Assembly: GCA_017506865.1 (NCBI GenBank)
Contig: JAFCMP010000044.1
Span: 310,001 to 374,000 of the forward strand
Direction of reading: 5' to 3'
Source of the DNA: Tribonema minus
Taxonomy: Eukaryota; Sar; Xanthophyceae; Tribonematales; Tribonemataceae
DNA: 64,000 nucleotides
Positions 1 through 12,600 of this stretch are shown here, piece after piece. A program made the translations under genes and the position numbers. The stretch's first letter is position 1. Each line of letters opens with the position of its first letter. The notes beneath the pieces were generated by a model. It was not told the DNA's origin. It saw only the letters and a list, made by a program, of their open reading frames with translations, and searched no databases.

Positions 1-470
1 GTTCTCAAGTATGAACTTCAAGTGTCAATCTTGAAGTGACCTACATAAATCTCTGCACTGAGCTGGCTGCAAGAGCAGCTGTGATGCGGTGCCAGCAGCG
101 CTTCCCTGCATGCGCACCATGGAGCTTGTGACTCGGCATCCCTGTAAGCGAATGAGTGAGTGCTGGCTCGTGATCCCCGCGCACTTCCATCAGTACTGGC
201 ACCCTCTCATTCGCCACCGAGCTGGACATCCCGCTTTAGAGTCAGGGTGACGGCACCTGCACTCACTCGTGCGCTAGACATGGCGCACCACCGCCGCCAG
301 CGCACCACACACCGCTCTTGGAAGCGGCGTCCATCACATCTCCCACCCGCGCACCTGTTCCCTGTGCTCGTGATCGTCGCACATGTACTTGCAGTTGTGC
401 TTCCGGGCATGGTGCGCATCGCTCCGCTGACATTGCGTGCACGGCACTGCGCCCCTCTCGCCCCACGCAG
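1..470. other. Left edge, no feature assigned
   Basis: AT/GC-balanced until about 240, then exon-like GC-rich. Part may belong to an upstream VPS13 exon or intron, but I see no family motif. A short AACTTCAAG/CTTGAAG inverted motif lies at 13-37. Confidence 0.4.
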
Positions 471-3400
471 CACGACGCCGCCGTCCACCACCGCGCCTCC
501 GCCGCGCCGTGCACGCCGTACCACGGCCGCGGCAGCGCCGCCGCCGCAGAGGCAGACGGCGGCCTCGCCAGCGGCTCCGACGAGGAGGCCGATGACCTAC
601 TTATGGACGAACTGGAGAGGGCTTCGGGAGGCACGCACGCGGGCCCTGCGGAGGAGGAGCTGTTTATCAAGGTGGAGCTGCGGCCGATGGCGGCGAGCAC
701 CGTGCTGGTGGTGTCCAAGCTGGAGCCGCAGCACGCGCCGTACATTGTGGAGAACATCGACATGCACTCGCGCGTGTACTTCCGCCAGAAGTGAGTTGCT
801 AATTAGGGTTAGGGTTAACGTGACGTGCGCATCGCTCGAGGACTTCCTCCAGGAATGAGCTGTCCTACAAAAAGCTTGAGCCGCAGCATGCGCTGTACAT
901 TGTGGAGAATGTTGACATGCACTCGCGCGTGTACTTCCGCCAGAAGTGAGTTCTGCGATGGCTATGGTTGCTGTATGATGTGCACATCGCATGTGTACTT
1001 TATGATAGACTGAGTTTCGTGGGTTGAAATTAGGGTCAGGCCTTCCCCTATGCCAGGTGCGCCGTGCATTGGCGCGCATGAAAGCATGCTGATGTCAGCA
1101 TGTTTATAAATAACGTTGTCGGCGGCAGCATTGAGCGTTTCCTCTTATAACGCCAATGTGCAACTACACTAGGGATTGCCGTGGTTGAGAAAGGTGGCGA
1201 CACTTTCTGAGCGATGACAGCGGAGGCCACTGTGATCTGCAGTGACAAGAATATTGTGGTGTCAGTATGCGGCACCTGACTGTCTGTTTTTTTTGTTTTT
1301 GGGGATAAAACGAGGGTTACAGACAGGCTTGACCTATCCCCCAACCTTCACCCTAACCCTGACCCTTCATTGTTCACCAAGGCATGCCACATGTCTCACC
1401 TTGCTGCCGCCACCCATGCCCCCCTTGTGCCCTGCCTCGTGCACGCTCTTGTCGCCACCGGCTCGCGCGTTTAGGGGCTGCGTCAGCCTGACGTTGCTTC
1501 AGTACTCACCATAGCGTGCCACTTATTGCACCCTTCTGCCACCACCCGTGCCCTGTCTCGTGCAGAGGAGCGGACTGGCACCCCTGGAATGTCGTGGGGC
1601 CTGGAGGCAAGGCCAGCTACACCTGGGAAGAGCCTATGCTGGCACACAAGCTAGTGGTAGGTCTCGTAAACCCTGTGCACCTGGCACTGCGCTGGCTTCT
1701 TTAGGGTTATATTCACGGTTACGGTTCAGGAACGTATTTCTTATCAATTAGGTCTCGTAACCCCTGTGAACCTGGTAATGGTGCTCAATGGAGCACGAGG
1801 GCCCGTTTCTTGCCATTAAGCAGGGAGATAGTGGCGGGCACTGCAGCCCGCCAAGCCCATGCAGTACACTTGCATATGCACTGAGCTGATGCATTGAGGG
1901 GAGTTCATGCTGCGGTCTGCTTGTCTGCGCAAAGACCCTTGAGCGCCAGGAATTGGTTTGAGGCCCAGGGTCAGGGGGTCTAAAATGGACGAGGGTGATG
2001 CTGGCACCAGTATGCACTGATTGACAAAGCAAACGCATGTCCCAGACGACAGTATGCACTGATTGAATGATGCAGGTGTATGTCCCAGCCCACACGTCGC
2101 TTGCCATGCGGTACGGCCCTGTAACGCGACGCTTCAGCGCTGATGCAGCATTGTATGCGCCGAGCGCCAATGCAGTGGACACTGGCGCAGCATTGCGTCA
2201 TGTAACAATGCATGCGTACACGTGTGCAGATAATACGTAGCATGTACCATGTATGCATACTGGTGGCAGCGCTTCGTCGACATCACACGTGTCAACAACA
2301 TCACGTCAATATCTGTCTCAACATCTCTCTCAACTTCACGTCACCTCAACAATGCCAAATCTCTACAACCGTGCTCGCACTGTGTGTAACTGCTGTAACC
2401 GCCAGGTCCGCGCCAGCCCCGACAACACGTCCCTCGGCGCCGGCGGCGTCCTCTACGGCCCGTACGGCGCTACCACTGAGCACTGGCGCAGCGTTGCAGC
2501 AGTGCCCGTGGGGCTCCACCGCTGGGGGGTGGGCAAGGTGGTCAATGAGTCCAGAGGGACGGGCTCCGGGCCCGCGTGCGTCATGAAGGTAATGGTGACG
2601 CGCCGCAGAGAGCGAAATTCAAACTTGAAGTTGTCATAGCAGTGCAGGGTCAGAGCCCCCTGAATGATCATGCTGAGGGTCCATGGGGTCGCATTACGCT
2701 CGCCAACCCTATCCCTAGTTATTTCCAGCTGTAAACCTCAGAGCGGGGTCGGGGGCAGTTCCTCAGACCCTGCGCCAACCGGAGACCTGAACTAAACGCA
2801 TTGTCGCATCTGGTGCCCGCGTGCGTCAAAAGGTGACGGTGACGCGCCGCAGAGAAGCGAAGTTCAAAAGTTGAATTTGTCGTTGCAGTGCAGGGACAAA
2901 GCCCCCTGGGTGAGGGGTAGCTGATGCCTTCATGCCCATCTGTTTACGTGTGACGACGAGCACATTGCCTGCATTGCTTTCCTTGCACATATGCCAGTGA
3001 CACAGTATATGGCGCTTTCATGTGCGCCTTCCGGAAACAAAAGGATAGGATGCACGTGCCAACATATCATCACGGATGCATCTGCACCAGTGACTTGCGT
3101 GTGTCAATTTACTCCCACGCTAACGTGTCTCAGTCTGCACCTGAGCTGGCCCCTCCCGCCCCAACCTGCCATGGTGACAGCTGCATATTACGCCGCGCCA
3201 TAAGACCTGCTTACCACATCGGACAGCGCTGGCGGGCGGTGCGGATGAGTGCGCCGCATGCAGCTTCAACATCGACCACAACTGTGCTGCCCTGTTGATA
3301 TTGCGCTTGCAGTTTGATGAGGTTGGACTGGAAGAGAAGCTCAGCGTCCCAGACGAGTTCCTGCCCGCGGACGTTCAGCTGCAAATGCGCAGCATCAACT

Positions 3401-6400
3401 TCAACTTCAGTATTGACCATATCGTGTTCCCCTGCTGGTGTCGCGCTTGCAGTTTGACGAAGTCGGACTGGAGGAGAAGCTCAGCGTTCCCGACGAGTTC
3501 CTGCATGTACTTCAACTTCAATGTTAACCAATGTCGCTCTGATGCTCATGTTGCGCTTGCAGTTTGACGAGGTTGGACTGGAAGAGAAGCTCAGCGTCCC
3601 AGACGAGTTTCGCTGCGGATGGCACGGATGACCCACAGATGCAGTATGTCCTTTAACTTCAACTTCAATATTGACCGCATCGTGTGCTCCTCTGCTGATA
3701 TCGCGCTTGCAGTTTGACGAAGTCGGACTGGAAGAGAAGCTCAACGTGCCAGACGAGTTCCTGCCCGCGGATGGCACGGACGAGCCGCAGATGCGCAGCA
3801 TGTACGCGCGCATCGTGGCGGAGGGCCCGCAGCGCATCCTCATGATCTCCTCCCATAAGCACATCAACTCCATCATCAAGGCGCTGCAGGTGCGCACGCG
3901 CATGCATACATAACTATATTATACATGTACGTATATACTTCGAAGTATGGTTGTAACCACATGCTTACGCGTTGTATGCACATGTCAATGTAATTGTTTA
4001 TACATCGAAGTAAGTGCGTGCGCATCACGCGCCCCTGGTGTTATGACTGACGTGGCAGACTGTTCTGTAACTGATCTGCCGGATGGGCATGCGCATGGTG
4101 TTCAGTGTTGTCCAGTGTGCCCGGCCTCGCTGGAGCTGAGCGTGCGACGCTGCAATGCGTATCTCGGTGGCGGGCTGCGTGGCAATCTGCGTAGGTATAT
4201 AGGCATTTGCTGCTGCTGCTAGACATATCTATACCTACTCACTTGCATGACATGTACATGTGGGGCATACACACAGTGTGAGCGTTGTCACCCCGCAATG
4301 ATTCCCATGTCAAATCATTGCAGGAGTAACTAACAAAGTGGTCTATGTATAAGCGCAGAATCTTGTTGTTGCAATGAGGTTCAAGCCTCATGCAGATTGA
4401 GTAGCATGCTCACCTGCAAGGATTATTACACAGCGCTTCAAGGAATGCATGAATAGGTATTGGCACCACATCAAGTTCGTATGCCCTCATTACCGCAGAA
4501 TGGCATGCTTTTACAGTACACACAAAGATGATGATGTTATCCATGCAAGAAACTCATGACGGAGTTCTTCTGTTGTCTACAATCATCCGCTTGCCTTGCT
4601 CACATGGCCAAGAAGCTGCCAATACCAGCAGCACTGCGCGCAAGCCACCAACGCATGTTAGCAATGGACCACTCTGAAACCTTCATTCCCAAGCAAAACC
4701 AGCACATGTGACCCCCCCCCCCCCCCCTCCCTCCCCTCCCCGCCCCCCTCTCCCACTCAGGAACGGAGAACGGAACTCTCTGCGCAAGCGGAAGCCGCCA
4801 CCGTCGTGCGCCGCAAGTACGAGCGCCTCGCGGCGATGGCGGCCAACATGGATCTGGTGTCGCAGGAGAACGCCGCGGAGGAGCGCGCGCGCCGCCGCAG
4901 CACGTTTGCGGAAGGCGACGCGGGCGAAGCGACGGTGGAGAACGGCGCCGGCGCCAGCGCCAACGGCGGCGGCAGCAGCGGCGGCGCCGCCGCCGCCGCC
5001 GCCGCCGCTGCCGCCGTCGCTGCCGCCGCCACGGACCGCGGCAGCGGCGGCCCCGCCATCAAGCGCTGGCGCGGCATACGGAAGAAGAGCAGCGGGGCTG
5101 GCGAGGGTGTTGTTGCCGGCACGGTGGCGGGAGCCATTGCCGGCGCTGCTGCCGGCGCTGCGTCCGGCGGCAGCGCCTCCGCGGGCGCCGCCGCCGCCGG
5201 CGCCGCTGCCGCGCTCGCGGCGCTGGGCGGCGCTCCTGCTGGTGAGCGCCGTGATCGCGTGCGCGCCGCCGCTGCGTGATGCTGTCTGTCGCGCTCACCT
5301 CGCAACGATGCTCTGCAAATATGGCAATGGCGGCAGCGGCGGCGGCAGTGATATCATGCATACATGCTTAGAATAAGACGCGGCTGCTCATCCCGCCTCG
5401 CCCCCTCCCCCTTCCGCGCTGCGCGTGTCCACCGCCGCCGCCGCAGCAGCAGCTGCAAACGGCGCCGCCCCAGCAGCAGCCCACGCCGCCGCCGCCGGCG
5501 ACGCTGCCGCGCCCGAGGCGGCTCGCTCTTCTGTACGGAAGTCGCGGCTGCGGCGGCGCAAGTCGCCCGCGCTGACGAACGTGCCGGCGGCGGCGTTGCA
5601 GATGTCGTCGTTCCAGGCGCAGCTGTCGCTGGAGACCATGGTGCTGAGCGACCGCGCGCTGCTCAATCCGCAGCTGGCGGAGGCGGAGGCGCGCGCGGAG
5701 GCGCTGCTCGCGCGCGAGCGCTGGGACGCGGTGGACCTGAACGCCGTGCACCAGGTATGTATATTGGTATCTCGCCGCTTGCCACCCTTCACCTACGCAG
5801 AAAAGCCAACAGTGCCTGCTGTTCAGTGTGGACATTGCGATATACATGCCCTTGTCTCCCTAGAAAGCGCGCATGGAGGCACCGCTGGGGCACGAGCGCT
5901 GGGATGCGGTGGACCTAAATGCCGTGCACCAGGTGCGTGCAGCCTTGCCGCGATGCTGTTGTGCAGTTGTTGTTACAAAACGGGTTGCCTGTGTTCTTCT
6001 GCCGCACCTCTTCAGCAGTGCACTCGATGAGCACATACAGCACATAATCTCGTATAAAAAACATCAAGAGGGTCGTTACCTTCACAGCACCACCTGTGCG
6101 GATCATCACGCTCCTTCACTCTGCGTATGCTGACTGTCGTTGATCCATTGCTGCTACTGTCAGGTGCTTGTGGAAGTGCTGGCGGCACGTGGCTTGCGCG
6201 GCACGGACCTGCAGGGTTACGCCAACCCATACTGCATCATCTACCTCAAGGCAAGTTACGACCGCGCGTATAGGGTCAGGGTTAGGGCTAGGTTTTAATT
6301 TCTATGCCTGCATGCGTAGGGTACGGTTAGGGTTCGAGGTTAGTTGCACATACAGCATCCGCTCATGTTGCGATGCGCGCGGTTCGTTGCATTTGCAAGA

Positions 6401-9400
6401 CGGTACTACATTGGCTCTACGCATGCACGGCCTGCAGGGCTACGCCAACCCATGCTGCATCATCTACCTCAAGGCAAGAGATGGTCGCGCGCGTGTAGGG
6501 TTAGGGTTAGGGCTACGCTGATTGTGTAGGGTTAGGGTTAGAGCTAGGCTAATACTATATACATGCGTAGGATCAGGGTTAGAGTTAAGCTAACACCATT
6601 TGGGTAAGGGTTAGGCTAACACCATTTGCACTGTCCGTGTGCATCGGTAGGTGTCTTGCTGCTGGTTTCAATTGTGCCCCCCAACTTATGTCAAACCGTA
6701 CTGCATGATGCATGTGCCTCAGACGGCTGCTTGCTTGGGGTTAGGGTCAGCGCTACCTCAATGGCCTTCAACCTTGTGCATCACCGCCTTGCTATGGCAT
6801 TGAGTGGTGACTGGTGCTGTCATAACTGCACAGTGCAAGGTGCTGAAACCTCGTATGTTGTGAACAGCCGCGTCCCTCAGGATTAGGGTTGGGGTTGTGT
6901 CTGAGCAGTTTAGCGGAAAATGTGCATTGGCATGTCTTTACTTCGAATCAATAGTGTCTGCAAGCAGCAGTATTGACAACGCATCAGTCTGTGTGCCACT
7001 AGAGGATGGCGCCTATGACAGTGGCATGCTTGTAAAGCTGTCAATCAATTGCCGACCATACCGAGCCCCATTTACGTTTTGATCGTAGCGACTCGCCAAC
7101 GTTATGAACTGTGGAATAACATCGCGTGGTATCACAACAGGGCTGCTGCAGATGCAGTACCGCCTGTCGCAGGAGCTCCTGCAGTAGGTGCTGCACGACA
7201 GGAGCAGCTGGTGAACGCCCCCCCCTGTGCGGGTGACACACAGCACATCTTCAACTGATCCATCTTCAAAGGTTTCGTCTAGCTTTCGTCTGTCCAGGCC
7301 TATGACGCTCAGAGCCACCTGAACAGGCCACCAGGCAGCACAGCACACCACGCGCTTCCTCGCCACCCCTATCAAGCCCTAGCACCTCACCACAGTCAGT
7401 GGCACCCTGCCTGTCCCCTACCTCCTCCCGCCCCCTTCCCTTACCCCCCCCCCAACCGCCGCAACTGCCACGTAACTGCCCATGCAGATGCCCTACGAGG
7501 CCAAGGGCGTCGCCTCCCTGCGCAGCCTGCACCGCAGCCCCGCCGCCGCCTCCGCAGCACCCGCAGCAGCACCGGCGGCGCCGCGCACGTCCACGCGGAC
7601 GCCGCGGCGGCGGCGGCAGCGGCGCGGCGGCGGCGGCGGCAGCGCCCGCGCGGCGCCACGTACTTCTGCGAGAAGACGGTGTGCCCCAAGTGGGTCGACC
7701 AGCGCCTCGTGTTCACGGTGCCGGCGGCGGCGGCGCGCAGCCAGCGCGGCTACTCGCTGCGCGTGATGATCCTCTCGCGCGACTTCCTGCGCCCTAACGA
7801 CCTCCTGGGGCAGGCGGCGGTGCCCCTGGACCTGCTGCTCGATCAGCGCGAGCACGTGGGGTGGTTCCCGCTGAACCAGCGCGCGTCGCGCCTCATGGCG
7901 CTGTCGCAGATGGACAAGCCCGGCGGCTGCGGCTCCGTGCAGCTGCGCCTGCAGTGGGTGCACACCAAGACGGCGCTGCTGGGTGAGCGCTGCTGCTGCT
8001 GCTGCGCGCTTGCGGGGCCGTATCGCGCGTTTCTCTCTTTTAATTTTTGCCCTCTGTTGTTGCTGCTGCGCGCATGCGGGGCTGTCTCGCGCGTCTCTTC
8101 TTCCGCCCTCTATTTGTTGCAGCAGCGCTCAGAGTCAGGCTTTGCCGACAGAGCACCGAGCGGAGTTTCTGCTTGGGTTGTAGGTGACACTCCATGTGCA
8201 CAGCAACCTCAACTTGAATTTTGGTCCGCTGCTGATTCCTTGCCTATCTGCTGCCTCTGACAGAGCACCGCGCGGAGTTTCTGTGCGGTCTGGAGGTGAC
8301 GCTCCATGCACACAGATAGTTCAACTTGAACCCTGCTTCTCCCTTACCCCACCGCTCATTCCCTGCCTTCTGTTCATCCCAACAGAGCACCGCGCGGAAT
8401 TCCTGCGCGGGCTGGAGGTGACACTCCACGCGCGCGTGCGGCGCGCTGACGAGCTGCTGGAGCACCTGCAGAGGGAGCAGGCGCGCACCAGCAAGCAGAG
8501 GCGCCTCGGCGTGCAGGCGAGTGCCCCAGACATCATAGTGACAGCGTGCGTTGTCTGTGTTGAGAACGCGGCCTACGTGTCCTTTACCCCCACCCCACGC
8601 ATGTGCCGTGAGCATCATAATGACAGCGTGCGTGGTCTGTGTCGAGAATGCTGCCGACCTGTCCTTGACCCTGTCCTGAACCCTGTTCCGGACCCTGACC
8701 CTATCCCCAGGGCTTCGAGTAGGGGGACACTAAGCGATTCTCTTATTACGGAGAAGTTGCCTGCGTGGCATGCAGCAAACTCAACAGAAGGTGATCTGGT
8801 CAACGCGCCACCACGTCGGCAGTTTCACATTCCGTAACCGTCACTGCGCGTCATCGTGCGCCGCTGCCGCCGCAGCACCCCTCCCTTCCCTCACCCGCAC
8901 TCACACAAATGATGCCTTTCCTTTGACCAGGCGGTGCGGCGCAACGGCGGCACGTCCACCGGCGTGGCGCGCTTCAAGCGGCGCTTGATGGGCGTCGCGC
9001 AGTCGATGCAGCCCGCGGCCACCAAGCCAAAGCCGGCGACGCCGCGCGTCGGCGCGGGCGGCGCCGGCGGCGACGGCAAGCGCAAGTCCAGCACCACCTC
9101 GGGGGGCATGCAGCGGCGGCCAGTGAGGTGAGGCCACCCCGAAGGGTTTGTAGGATATGAGCACATGTGGAGTGCATGCAGCGGCGGCCATTGAGGTGAG
9201 GCCACCCTAGAGGGTATGAAGGGTGTTGACGACATGTGCAGTATGGCGTCATTTTTGCAGCGGCGGCAGGCATGCGACCTCGGGGCCGCGCAGCGACGGG
9301 AGTTGAGGCGCTGGCAGGGGGATGTGGGTGTTGAGCACCCGTGAAGGATGACGGTGCCTTGTCGATTCAGGGCATGTAGTAGATTGGCTTCTTCTTGCAG

Positions 9401-9581
9401 TGCTTCCACGCTTGATGAACAGTGTCGTGCCACTTTCACAAAGTTTTGGTGTGCAGTTGGTGTGCAGTTGTGACAGTCGCAGGGCAGGAAAGCAGGTGAA
9501 CAACAAGCTGCAGGGCATTGGCTAAGGCATCACCGATGCACCTCATACACCGCCCCCCCCCTCCCCCCCACACCCAACACA

Positions 9582-9616
<35 letters not shown>

Positions 9617-12600
9617 GCCCCCCCCCCCTCGTCGCTTACCCCAGCGCTCATCCCCGCTCGACATCGCTCCTCGAATGCAGGGGCAGCATCGCGGCCGACG
9701 CCGCGGCGGTGCGGCGGCGCATGCACGCCAAGAGCCTCTCGCGCTTCAGCGAAGTGGGGTCGGGGGACATGAGCAGCTCCGCCGCCGTGAGGGGGGATGG
9801 GGGGGGGGGGCTGGGGGGCTTTGGCGTGAACTCCGCAGGGTCGCGCAACAGCGGCAGGAGCAACACCAACAGCGGGCGGCTGTCGCCGACGCAGGCGCGC
9901 GCCCTGGCAGGCGAGTCTGCACAGGCAGTTACACATGGTTGTGGCAGTTACATGGTGGCAGTTACGGGAGCGGAGAGCGGGAGGTTGAGTGGCAGGGCGG
10001 CACTGCATCGTGTTCGAGAGGCGGTCAAGGTTGCTGGCGTTGACCTGATGGCTTCTGCGGGTCTTCGATGCAATACACATGCGCAGCGCGTCAGGAGGGC
10101 TTTAGGGTTTGAGTTAGCGGGTAAGGATGAGGGGGGGGGGGGGGGGGGGGGGTAGCGTGCACCACGCGCTTGATGCTGCCATGTCAACGCGAGTGCCAGC
10201 GGCGCTGCCCAGGGCCATCCGCCAGTCACGGCCGCGCTGTGAATGCGCAGACGGGAGGCGCTTCAATGTTTCCAACCCTTGAATCAATCGTAGCCGATAC
10301 GCAGGTAATTGCATGCTGTTCACACAAACGGCCGCGTGCTGGAGGTTTGCTGAAAAGCAGTACCGCGGTCGTGAACCCCATTGAGCGCACTGGATCCTGT
10401 TGAAGATGTGCCTCCTGGCTGCAAACGCCGCAGCCCAACGGTCCGAAAGCGTATTTGCACGCGGTCTAACAAGGTCCCCATGTCTCTGCTGTTATCATCA
10501 GGCGCCGGCGGCGGCGCGTACAACCCGCGTGACCGCATCGTGTCGCTCACGCTGTCCCACCCGCGGCGCCCGAGCCACATGCCGCGCGACAGCCACCACG
10601 CACGCGGGCTGACGTACGGGCGCGCCGGCAGCCTGTCGCAGCACAACGCGTCCGGCGACCCGCTCGCCCCGTACCGGTAAGGGGTAGGGGTAGGGTTAGG
10701 GGTTTTAGGTTAGGGTCAGGGGCAGGGTTAGGGCAAAGGGGTTTGGGGGTAGGGTCAGGCTTGGGGTAAGGTTAGCGCTGCCGCTGCCGAGCACTGCTGC
10801 TGCGTAATGGCGACAGAGCCTGCGCTTCTCTCTGCGTGACATTTGTAATTGATGCCCCCAGTTTTAGCGCTGAGGGGGCACGCCAGGGCGCCTGGTGCGG
10901 CACGACTGGCGCAAATAAACTGCTAGTTGAGCGCCGGTGATTGGAGGAGGACAAGTGTAGCTACATGGGGCTCATTCGCGGCTGTACTGGCCGGCAGCAC
11001 AAATTTCAAGTTATAAATCCGTGGCCAATGTGGTCTGCTGACACGCCACCGCTCGTGCACAGTGGCAAGCTCAAAATGGCACGCGCATGCACACGCACAT
11101 CGAAGCCATGGCGCTTGATGATCATGCTCGGTGGCTGATGATCCCATGCCGCGTATCCACAAAGTCGTCGCCGCAGAAGTGCCACGCGCCGTTCACATTG
11201 CTTTGACCTTACACTCACTTTGAACGCTGCACGTCATACCTACATACCCCACGCGCAGGGGCCTGGCGCTGATGCGTCGGCCCAGCCTCCGCGAAGCCCT
11301 CGCGCCCTGCCGCATGACCCTGATGGGCGAGATCGACCTCAGCCACAAGTCGGCCCGACGGACGGGGGGTACGCTGCGGCTGCGGCCGCTGCAGGCCTTC
11401 AACCTGACCATGAAGGAGGGGGCCAGGAGGGTGTATGTGGTGGTGCGCACGCACCTCCAGCAGGTGAATTCATGAACGCGCAATCGGTGAATTCATGATG
11501 GCGCCGTAGGTGGTCTCATGCAGGCGTGATTGGGGGTGTGCCTGCGTGATCCCGAAATGCACTGCTGCTTTTTGAATAGAAGATGCTGATCTGAGGAATG
11601 GTGCAGTGCGGATACTGCGACACTCTGTGGCAGTGCAGCAGCAGCGGGCCCCATCATCCAAGGGTGTCACGTCAACAAATACCGCTTGCAACAACCAGGC
11701 GCATGTATGCTCATAGCTACGTGCATGCACGCAAGCTCCAGCAGACGGGCGGAGGGGTAAGAATCAGAATCAGGTAGAGTAAGGTGGGAGACCTGACTTC
11801 ACAGTCCCCTCGCAGCTGCATGTCTGCTACTCTGATGCTGTGCCGCTTGCTGCTTTGCGTACACATGAACCTCCAGCGGATGCAGCGCTTTGGGTTAGCT
11901 AGAGTCAGGATTTGGTGCATGAATCTCTGGCGCTTTACAACCGCAATCGTGCTACTGTGGGTGCTACATATGCTTGCAGAATTGTATAGGTGGGGCTTGC
12001 CATCGATCCCTTGCACCTCCGGTCTACAAACACGACAAGAATGATATGCGCACAGCTCTCCACTTCCGGTGCTTGGAAAGTCGCGTCAACATCGCCCGCG
12101 CGCGACGCGCCGTGCCATGCCACTAATAATACTTCAAAGTACAAGTAATCGAAGTATACAACTTCAACTTAATGTGTGCCCTCGGCCCTTTCGCACGGTC
12201 TCGTGAGGTGGCAGAGCCAGCGCGCCGCGTCGTCGATATCGCCCATGTGTGCCATGCGCGACGCGGCTAGTGATCATACCACTTCAACTTGATAACTTCA
12301 ACTTGGTGTTTTCCTGCTCTTGCCCACAGGGCCTCGTGAGGTGGCAGAGCCAGCGCGCCGCGTCGGCGATATCGCCCATGTGGGACACGCGCGACGCGCC
12401 GTGCGAGTTCCCCGTGGAGGCCCTGGAGACCAGCGGCACGCTGCTGCTGGAGGTGTTTGCGGAGGTGCGTGCAGCAGCGCTCAGCATGGGGCAGTACTTG
12501 TGACATGAGATGCTTGCTACTTCGCTTGCGGTCGCCCGGTGTTAAGTTGGTACCGGACTGAGTAGTTGCAAAGAGCATGTTTCGGCTGCACTACAAGCTG

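Larger units (their letters stand above)
471..3889 (+). other. VPS13: VPS13 exons 1-4: SHR-binding/VAB-like region
   Basis: Four exons encode the part equivalent to the VPS13 SHR-BD/VAB module, which in the family binds adaptor proteins. Visible marks are APYIVENIDMHSRVYFRQK, then after one splice DWHPWNVVGPGGKASYTWEE, the classic P-G-x-x-x-Y-x-W-x-x-P pattern, and later RIVAEGPQRILMIS, matching the usual 'V.AEGPTRVL.I' strand. Phases: exon 1 ends in AA, completed by A at 1566; exons 2, 3 and 4 end in phase 0. Introns 1 and 3 carry decayed copies of their flanking exons. Confidence 0.85.
8386..10676 (+). other. VPS13: VPS13 exons 9-12: charged, low-complexity linker
   Basis: Four exons between the two C2 regions. 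Exon 8386-8516 has a coiled-coil-like helix (RADELLEHLQREQARTSKQR). Exons 8931-9127, 9681-9910 and 10502-10676 are rich in basic, Ser and Gly residues with no fold I recognise. The introns after 8516 and 9910 have GC donors (GCGAGT). Moving to the nearby GT in either case runs into a stop in the next exon, so the GC site is required. Confidence 0.7.

Noticed and set aside
4325-4400. tRNA-like segment with box A-like and GGTTCAAGCC box B-like motifs
   Set aside because: No 7-bp acceptor stem and no proper anticodon stem can be formed; at most a tRNA-derived relic.
9551-9640. Possible assembly gap or chimera at the C/CA homopolymer tract
   Set aside because: The VPS13 frame continues correctly across the intron, so the join is plausible.
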